From assembly GCA_034509735.1 (NCBI GenBank), contig JACGWO010000004.1, positions 20,379,395-20,443,394 of the forward strand: a stretch of DNA of 64,000 nucleotides, given 5' to 3'. The translations under genes were made by a program, and so were the position numbers. Of this stretch, positions 56,816 to 64,000 are shown in pieces (the first letter of the stretch is position 1; each line of letters opens with the position of its first letter). Below the pieces are notes generated by a model. That model searched no databases. It saw nothing but the letters and a program-made list of their open reading frames with translations, and was not told the DNA's origin. The stretch comes from Sesamum alatum. Its lineage: Eukaryota > Streptophyta > Magnoliopsida > Lamiales > Pedaliaceae.

Positions 56816-57186
56816 TGATGGGGTGAAATTCGGAAAGACGTAGCCTAAGAACGTGCACCAAATCGAAACCAAGAAGCTCAACGAAGACAAGAAAATTAAA
56901 AGTAAACTTTCTCTATTCATTAAGAAGTAAGTAAAAGAATAGAATTCTCCCCTATTTATAGTAAATTCTAGGGGGTGAAATTACAATGTTGTCCCTTAAT
57001 CCTACGGCCTGGATTAAATAGACGAGGGCGTTTCCATCATTTTGCAAGCCCCACTTTCTTTCAACTTCCACCTCTTCAACCTCCTTCAACCTCCCTTTAA
57101 CTTCCATTAGGGGTTCTAGTGTAATCTTCTACAAAAATTAGGGGCCTTCTCGTAATTTCTCTATTTTAATTATTCTCTCCACATCA
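56816..57186 (-). repeat. Gypsy LTR (371 bp), right outer, minus orientation
   Basis: The reverse complement starts TGATGTGGAGAG and matches 46635-47006; TATA (minus) actataaataggggag near 56960. Its U3 end faces outwards and is followed by cgtat. Confidence 0.92.
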
Positions 57187-57336
57187 CGTATAAAAAAATT
57201 ATGAGATTTTCTTTTATTAAAAAAAGATTTTGAAAACGTGAAGTGTATAAATATTAAATAAATTAAATGATGCAATAAAATTTGAACATAAATTCAGTTT
57301 CTGATAAATATTGTTGTGATTGTCTTGTAACACATG

Positions 57337-57757
57337 GTAGAATTGGTGACTGTCAAGCCAATGTTGGTTCATTGTCAGTTATTTTGAACTATTCTTTTTT
57401 AATAAAATATTAATATTGAGAATTTTTTTTGGCTATCTTTATTTTATGCTTTATACAATATTTGTATGCATTTGGTTGAAGCACTTCGATCATGTTGCTA
57501 TGGAATTGGGTCGAGCATATGATGGCGATCATGCAGGAAACTCTATGGTTTGATAAAAAAATGTTCTTAGTTGATCGGTCAAGACAAAGCATTGACCATG
57601 ATTCATTAGAAACTTGCACTAAGTGATGCATAAAAATGATGATTGTCGCGTTTCATAAATATGATGTATGACGTTTGCACAATTTAGTGGGTGCTTGCTA
57701 AGGAATTATCAAATTCACTGAATTGACCACGAGAGATTTCCTATGGAAGTCTTGTGG
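57337..57757 (+). repeat. Old copia LTR fragment, plus
   Basis: Diverged match to the LTR start (gtagaattggtgactgtcaagccaa) and to later landmarks in order ('gcgtttcataaatatgatg', 'cactgaattgacca', 'cctatggaagtcttg'). The TG start and distal half are lost. 57192-57336 is AT-rich with nothing recognised. Confidence 0.6.
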
Positions 57758-57767
57758 GGCACGATCT

Positions 57768-59710
57768 AAAAGAATCGGTACGCCCATGAACGCAATGGAA
57801 GCGTAAAATACAAAAAATTAAAATTGATTTTTGAGGGGTGTTCCTTTTCAAATCTCTCAACGTTTGATGTTTGTGAAAAGTATAACAACAAAAAATAAAC
57901 ATACTAAATCATGTGGCTAAATTATGAAACGAAAAGTACAGAAATTAAATGAAACTCTACCATTTCGTTTTCAATAGACGGACAACAATGTGAATTGTTC
58001 CCTTTTCTTTCCTTTTTCCCTTTCACTTTAAGATTCAGATTAGAATTTTTTAATTTTTCCAACCATACAATGGAATATAAAATCTATCGCTATTAGTAAA
58101 TAGAAATAGAAATAGAAGAAAAAACAATTCCAAAACAAACACTATTAATTAGTGTATTTTGATTGTTTTGGTTCTATACTTGAACAAGTTCAAAATAGAA
58201 CACGCAAAGGACAATGTGAGAGGAAAACAAATATTTTCTCTAATTTCAAAAGGGTGCTGGCCGTGTCTCATTTTTCCATGAGAGATGCAAGTGTTTTTTG
58301 TGGTTTTGTGTGTTAGTATGTCAAAATTCATACTTTACAAAATGGCAACCACTACACACACAATGCACAACCTCTAACATGATGGCAGACACATGCCAAT
58401 CAAGTGGAGGAGTTTCAACTCCTCCTAATGTGCTCTCGATGGGCTTTGGATTCCAAGTTATGAATCGTGTTTGATCCAAGTCATGGATTGGGTTTTATTA
58501 GGTCAAATTAAATTAAGCCCAATCAAAATTCATTAGGCATTAAATTAATCTAATTAATTTTAACCCAACTAAGTCCAATGGTTCTTTTTAATCTAATTAA
58601 ATAAACTTAAGTCCAAACACTAATTAATTGATCCAATAAATTAATAAGCCAAAGCCAATAATTTAAAGGTTCCAACCCCAAAATCAAGTAATCCAATTAA
58701 TTAATTATTTGGCCATCCATCAAATGAATTCTCCCAAATAAATGATTCAATCATTTATATTCTCCTAGAATCATTTTAACCCAATTAAGTCAATCCATTT
58801 CTTTTAGAATTAATTCCAAATTAATTTCTACTAATTCCATAGTGATTTGTGTGTGACTCTTTAGGTTCACCCTTAATTAGATTTGGGTTGTATCCAAAAT
58901 AATTGATTAATTAAATCCAATTTAGTTCATTATTTTTAGTTAACCATTAATTGAAAATGCCCGTCACCATGGGTGGTCGTCTACCAACAGTCCATGGCAC
59001 TAGAGACTAGGTGAATGTTGGTGTGAATATTTAGGCTCTCGAGTTCCATACGGGTACAATCCTTCCATCATCCATTTCCCGGTCTAAATTCAGGGGATGG
59101 ACTTGGCATCGGTTCTCATCCTGAACTAGATAACTATGCTTAGTAACTCGAGATATGTTTGCTCTATTATTCGACATAGTAAACCATTCCCCACGCGACC
59201 ATCGTTGTGGCCAAAAGAACCTAAACCGAATCAAAGCGCATAGACGACTTGACTGTCATATACTGACAGGTGACATATCGTATCTTGGAACCCACTGTCC
59301 ACACTACATATTCCGACTGCACTGGACAAGGCTTATAATAACCACATCTTAGATGTGGTCATCTCTCGTTATACCGAAGCTACAACCATCATATGCATGC
59401 GCATGCCATGGTTTCTCAAGTTCGAGGACTAATCCAGTACTATCGGAGCAGGGAATACTAGTCATACCGACCAAGCCACGAAGGCTTCCATATGACGATT
59501 TCCGCAGTCAGTTTAGTCAGCGTGACTATCCTTATCAATCAACCTACTAAAACTGCATAGACGACCTATGTCTATCACTGATGAAAAAGGACACTAAATT
59601 GTTACGGATGAATACTTACTATATTCATCAAGTCAATCTTAGTTTAATAAATTGCTAAATAATACCCTAAAGTGGCAATCCAATTGATTTTTTGGTCACC
59701 TATTCGAACA
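57768..59710 (-). repeat. Copia LTR (about 1.94 kb), minus
   Basis: The reverse complement starts TGTTCGAATAGG and ends at ...CCGATTCTTTT, matching the 61123-62772 LTR. Next to its start lies a minus-strand PPT (59711-59725), so it is the 3' LTR of a minus-strand copia whose remaining internal part is at 59726-60140. Beyond its other end there is no PBS. Confidence 0.85.
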
Positions 59711-59725
59711 ATCTTCCACTTGACC

Positions 59726-60140
59726 TAAAGTCAATCAACCATGTCACACAAACCTATCTGAGTATGAGCGGTCTGGGATACCGGCTCGGTCTCAAGGGTC
59801 AACCTTATTTTTTGCCAAGATGGCGCGGTCTAACCGAACGTCACCTCTTCTTACCATTGCTCCAAGCAGATTGTGGTGTCTAAGAATTTTCTTGGATCCA
59901 TGATGAGATCTTGGTCCTTTAGCTTGCGCTACAGCCATGTTGTTATCCTCTAGGGTAACTACTGCCTCAGTCGTGCTAGGCACCACATCCAACCATTGCA
60001 TGTGGTTTTTCATCCAAACAACTTTCTAGAGAAACTTTTAAAATTGCCATGTATTCGACTTCCATGGCGAAATCTTTAAAGATGTGTAATCCCACATGGA
60101 ACGTTTCCAAGCCACCACTTCACCATTAAGCCTGAATATA
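59726..60140 (-). pseudogene. Copia RNase H end, antisense
   Basis: Minus frame: CIFRLNGEVVAW near 60110, a degenerate EAEY stretch near 60050, then KNHMQWLDVVPSTTEAVVTL, EDNNMAVAQAKGPRSHHGSK and LLGAMVRRGDVRLDRA (59792-60013). This is the C-terminal part of copia RNase H. The rest of pol is missing; at about 60140 it meets plus-strand copia RT. Confidence 0.85.
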
Positions 60141-61106
60141 CATTGGGAATGATGTAAAGATGTTAGGTGACACTAAAGCATGGTTGTCCACTCAATTCTC
60201 CATGAAGGACTTGGGTGATGCTTCCCACATCCTAGGCATCAAGATTATCCGAGATAGATCTAAAAAGATGTTAGGCATGACCCAAACCTCGTATGTTGAG
60301 AAAGTCTTGAAGAGATTCAAGATGGAAAACTCCAAATGAGGATTCCTTCCTATGAGGCATGGGGTTAAACTGTCTAAAAAGCAGTCTCCTAAGACTGATG
60401 AGGAAGTTAGAAGGATGTTGGACATCCTCTATGCTTCAGCCGTAGGCAGCATACAATATGATGTGTAGTGCACAAGGCCTGATGTCGCGTTCGCTTTGAG
60501 TTTAACGAGCAGATATCAGGTTTATTCCGGTGAGGCTCACTGGACTGCAGTCATGACCATTCTTAAATACCTGATAAGGACTGAAGATATGTTCTTGGTT
60601 TACGATGGTGGAGAGTTGATTCTGGAACACTACAGTGACGCTAGCTTCCAGTTTGATGAGGACGATGCCAAGTCTCAATGTGAATTTGTATTCAGCTTGA
60701 ATTGTGGTGTGGTGGCTTGGAAAAGTTCCAAGCAGGATACCACAGCTAATTCCACCACGGAAGCTGAGTACATAGCAGCTTCGGAAGCAGCTAAGGAGGC
60801 GGTTTAGATGAAAAACTGTATCCAAGAGTTGGGTGTAGTGCCTAGCATTTTTGAGCCAGTAGTTATCTTCTGTGATAACAACGGGGCTATAGCGCAAGCG
60901 AAGGAACCGAGATCTCATGACCGATCCAAACACATTCTTAGACCCTACCATCTGCTTAGAGAGATGGTGGAAAGAGGTGACTTTCGGATGCACCGAGTCA
61001 CATAGGCAAAAAATACGGCAGATCCGCTGACCAAGCCAGTGTCGCAGGTTGCTCATACTCAGTATCTGGAAAAGATGGGTTTGAGGGTCATTAGTGATTG
61101 GCTTTA
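60141..61106 (+). pseudogene. Copia reverse transcriptase end and RNase H
   Basis: Starts inside RT just after the catalytic YVDD region (IGNDVKMLGDTKAWLSTQFS), then MKDLGDASHILGIKIIRDRS, TSYVEKVLKRFKMENS, VGSIQYDV and TRPDVAFALSLTSRYQ. The RNase H domain is at 60640-61000: HYSDASFQFDEDDAKSQ, NCGVVAWKSSKQDTTANSTT, EAEYIAASEAAKEAV, FCDNNGAIAQAKEPRSH, HLLREMVERGDFRMHRV, and the end TADPLTKPVSQ, ISDWL. Only a few stops (after MENSK, SIQYDV, KEAV, HRVT) break it, so it is one of the better-kept frames of the window. Confidence 0.9.
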
Positions 61107-61122
61107 AGGTCAAGTGGGAGAT
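61107..61122 (+). promoter_or_regulatory. Copia polypurine tract
   Basis: aggtcaagtgggagat directly before the LTR start TGTTAGAATAA. It primes plus-strand DNA synthesis. Confidence 0.85.
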
Positions 61123-62772
61123 TGTTAGAATAATTGAACGAAAATCCAATTAGATTGGCCTTGATCTAATCTATTTCTGACAATATCATTGTAATTGTAA
61201 ATATTGTTGTATGAATAAAGTGAGTATTCATGTTTGGAAGTTCCATTTGTTATACTCGCTATTTATGTTTATTCTATTAACATCACAACAAAGCCCATAG
61301 GGCAAACGTATAACCCATATAGTTGGGCTGCCCATTGGATGGCAGCTATGAAACCAACTTCTAAGGGTTAGGTTCGAAACGTTCTAAGTCGAGGACTTCG
61401 AGACAGGGCATCGAGAGTCCTATACAGACTTTCACTAGGGATTGCATTCATTGGATGAGTGATGTGTTTCATCAGCGACAAACGTTGGACGTTTATGCAA
61501 TATTAGTGGGTTAGTTGACAAGGGTGTCCTCTGACTGAACTGACTCGCGGGAATCGCCATATGGGAAGCCTTGGAGGCTTGGTTGGTATAACTGGCATCC
61601 CCGGCTCCGATAGTACGAGATTAGTTCTCGAACTTGCGGAATCATGGCAAGTCACATGCATATGATGGTTGTATCTAGCATCTGGCAAGAGATGTCCGTA
61701 TCTGGGTATTTAATCGGATTAAATTTATTCAAGAGAGAGAATTAATGATTGGATCATTTATTGAGAAATCCATTTGATGGATGGTCCTAGAATTAATTAA
61801 TTAGATTAGTTAATTTTTTTGGACTAAGAACCTTTAAATTAATTGGATTAATTTATCGGGTTTTGGCTAGAATAATTGATTGGATCAGTTATTCATAATT
61901 TGGACTTATGTTTATTTAATTGGATTAAATAAATAATTAAACTTCAATTGGATTAAATTAATTAGATTAATTAATGCCCAATGGATATATGTTTGGACTT
62001 TATTTAATTTGATTAAATACAAGTCCAAAAACATAAAGGTCCAAGTCCATTTTTCATGCAAGTTGAAGCTAGTTAAGGAGGAGTTTCAACTCCTCCACAT
62101 GTGTACATGATATGCACGAAATTTTGCTGATTTGTGGGTGGTTTTTTCTTGCTATCATGTGTAGTGGATGCGCTAGAAGTGTGTGTATGTGGAAGTTTCC
62201 TTGGAGGTTAGTTATGTAGGTGGTTTTTTGAACACTACATTCTACATACACAAAACTACTTTGCCAAACATTATTCACTTAACTTGCTTCATTTCTGCTG
62301 GAGCTTTTAGGCCAAAAAACTCTTTGAAATTCTCTCTTTTTGTGTTCATACTTCTTAGAGAAGATTGAAGAAAAACATTCCAAGGTACACTAATTGATAG
62401 TGCTTTCTTTGGAATTGTTTCTTCTTCTTTGTTTCTATTTTTTATCTAGCAATAGAGTAGAAATAAACCCAATGTTTCTATTTTCTATCTGAGCTCTCAA
62501 GTGGACGAACGAAGAAGAAAAAGAAAGGAACAACGCACGAACCCGTTCGACATAAACGAACAAAGGTTGGTTTTCTTTTACATTTTATGTACCTTTGTTC
62601 TTCTCCTTTTAAGCCACATGTCCAGCATGTTTTCTTTTGTTATTTATGCTTTGACAAACACCGAACGCCCGGGAATTTCAAAGGGAACACCCCTTTGAAT
62701 CCGGTTTAAATTATGTCTTAAATTTATATTTTTACGTTTTCGTCTTGTTACCGGGCTGTACCCGATTCTTTT
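61123..62772 (+). repeat. Copia LTR (1.65 kb) with PPT before it and PBS after it
   Basis: TGTTAGAATAATTGAACG...cccgattctttt. It is about 0.5 kb shorter than the 7740 copy, with a jump after 'gatgtccgtatctgggta' (61709). A PPT precedes it and TGGTATCAGAGC follows at 62775, so it serves as 3' LTR of one element and 5' LTR of the next. Confidence 0.88.
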
Positions 62773-62774
62773 AG

Positions 62775-62790
62775 TGGTATCAGAGCCTGG
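62775..62790 (+). promoter_or_regulatory. Primer binding site, initiator tRNA-Met type
   Basis: TGGTATCAGAGCCTGG, two bases after the LTR end, as at 9905. Confidence 0.88.
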
Positions 62791-63774
62791 TTCGGTGTTG
62801 TGGGTTTAAGGATTTACATGTTATAATGTGTAAAGCATGTTTGAACGTGTTTAAAATGCTTTTGGAAAACATGTTTTACGGTTTTTCTAGCATGACTAAA
62901 CCTATGAAAATATGTGTTAATTTTGCTTTTGAAATTATGGATATCCATGCATTTTATGAGAATTTGATTTTTTGTAAATGGATGTTTATATTTCAGTTTT
63001 ATAGCAGAAATTTAAAAAAAAAATGAAAAAACGTTCAGCAGCTGTCTGTTTGTGCTGCCTGCCGGCCGGTCATTAGGCCAGTAGGCGCGCAGGCTGGGCG
63101 CACGCGCCCGCTGGCCATGCATGCTGGCGGGCAGCGCAGGCAGCTGGGCGCGCATGCGACCGGCTGTCGGCCGTTCTGGGACATTTCGGCCGTTTTGCAT
63201 CATTTTTCGGGAAAAATTCAATTTTCTGATTTCTGTTGTTTTCTGAATGTGATTAATTTTGGCATATTTTAATTTTAGTTAAATTTGATTTTTCTAAAAT
63301 TACTTTTTGATGCCATAGATTATTTTGGAAATAGTTTCCAAACTAAAATTGTTTATACATTGGATGTATCAGTGATATCCATTTTTTCAATTGCATTATT
63401 AATGTATTATTTTCTGCACTTAATTATGTTTATTGTAAGATATTGGATATATTGTAATAAATACATGGGATGTATTTATTTGTTGGCATATTTATATTTG
63501 ATGTATATGTGTTTTATTGTTGTTGTTTTTTATTTGATAAACAATAAGGATGATCACTAGCCCTTTTTAGCCTATATATGGTTTAATTTATTGTTGGGTG
63601 AGGCCTGCGTGCCTCTTTATTTTTCTTCTCTCTATCGTTTTTAGCCTTGAAATAATAAGATTTTCTTCCTCTCTATTAATGTACTCCCCTCGACTTATGA
63701 TTGGGCTTTCTTTTAAGTTGTAATGAGAGTAGATTGGGTTGTGAGGCTTTTATTTATTAAATGTAAGCTTCCAA
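62791..63774 (+). other. Copia untranslated leader with GC-rich island
   Basis: Same layout as 9923-11816: AT-rich, a GC island at 63040-63190 ('ggcgcgcaggctgggcgcac'), then AT-rich DNA and the shared stretch gtaatgagagtag (63719). It is cut at 63774 by the next LTR before gag is reached. The reading frames inside are composition effects. Confidence 0.7.
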
Positions 63775-64000
63775 TGTTAGAATAGGTGACCAGAAAGCCA
63801 ATAGGTTTGACGATTTGTAACCTATTTGACAACTTGATGTAAATGTAATATTGTTATGTGATGAATAAAATGAGTGTTCGCCACTACTGGTGTCTACTTT
63901 GTTGTGCTCATTTTACATATGTTAACATGGTGTTTTACTTATATCACAACAAAGCCAACAGACCACGGTTAACAACTCATGCAGTTGGACCACGCATTGG
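63775..64000 (+). repeat. Copia LTR, start only (runs off the right edge)
   Basis: TGTTAGAATAGGTGACCAG onward matches the 38216 solo LTR more closely than the 61123 LTR. It lies inside a leader, so it is a separate, later insertion. Confidence 0.85.

Larger units (their letters stand above)
46635..57186. mobile_element. Composite Ty3/gypsy (Tat-like) element with inverted outer LTRs
   Basis: Order: LTR(+) 46635-47006, PBS, gag, RNase H-integrase(+), hairpin array, antisense gene(-), PPT(+), LTR(-) 51820-52192, PPT(-), antisense gene(+), RNase H-integrase(+), hairpin array, tail of an antisense gene(-), LTR(-) 56816-57186. Both outer boundaries are U3 ends (TGATGTG), and identical 5-bp flanks (cgtat) bracket the whole. 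Seen directly: orientations, shared central LTR, flanks. Inferred: the unit entered as one molecule or was rearranged within one original insertion. Gag-RT regions are largely lost, so it is non-autonomous. Confidence 0.8.

Overview
This is a stretch of plant nuclear DNA, most likely a eudicot. The evidence is the element families present (Ty1/copia and Ty3/gypsy LTR retrotransposons, CACTA, PIF/Harbinger, hAT, Helitron-like and SINE copies), splice-site-like intron borders, and an AT-rich background. I found no intact cellular gene, rRNA, tRNA gene or CRISPR array. Almost everything I can identify is a transposable element, mostly broken, nested or rearranged, as in gene-poor heterochromatin. 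The species cannot be fixed from the sequence alone.

Layout. 1-2.3 kb: a decayed hAT transposase gene (minus). 2.6-4.1 kb: small repeats and a short inverted-repeat element. 4.2-7.7 kb: a + strand copia LTR piece fused to an antisense copia gag-pol remnant. 7.7-26.4 kb: one + strand copia element (2.16-kb LTR, PBS, leader, gag-protease, then integrase) split by a 12.5-kb nest. The nest is a solo LTR (12843-25316), holding a 10.2-kb CACTA element (15105-25286), holding a Helitron-like AT-rich insert (17170-about 20322), holding a SINE (17877-18144). Matching or near-matching target duplications support the solo LTR, CACTA and SINE steps. 26.4-32.9 kb: a gypsy element with LTR, PBS, gag, an unexplained GC-rich block and a gene of the antisense extra-ORF type (PF04195). 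32.9-38 kb: a copia LTR fragment, then a PIF/Harbinger element with both its transposase and its Myb/SANT-like partner. 38-42.9 kb: an antisense gypsy remnant interrupted by a copia solo LTR. 42.9-46.6 kb: AT-rich DNA with a three-copy tandem repeat and a Helitron-like end.

46.6-57.2 kb: the most unusual object, a 10.55-kb gypsy composite. Its outer LTRs are inverted (U3 ends face outwards on both sides), a third LTR sits in the middle with a polypurine tract on each side, and the unit is flanked by a perfect 5-bp target duplication (cgtat). It carries two copies of integrase, of the antisense ORF and of a tandem array of small hairpins. 57.3-64 kb: copia LTRs and polymerase ends joined head-to-head, then an LTR with a polypurine tract before it and a PBS after it, a leader, and the start of another LTR.

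How the parts relate. The gypsy elements look like the Tat-type group: gag-pol, then tandem repeats, then an extra gene on the opposite strand near the 3' LTR. The copia copies belong to one family with about 2-kb LTRs and an initiator-tRNA-Met-type PBS. Reading frames carry stops and frameshifts nearly everywhere, so I expect few or no functional proteins from this window.
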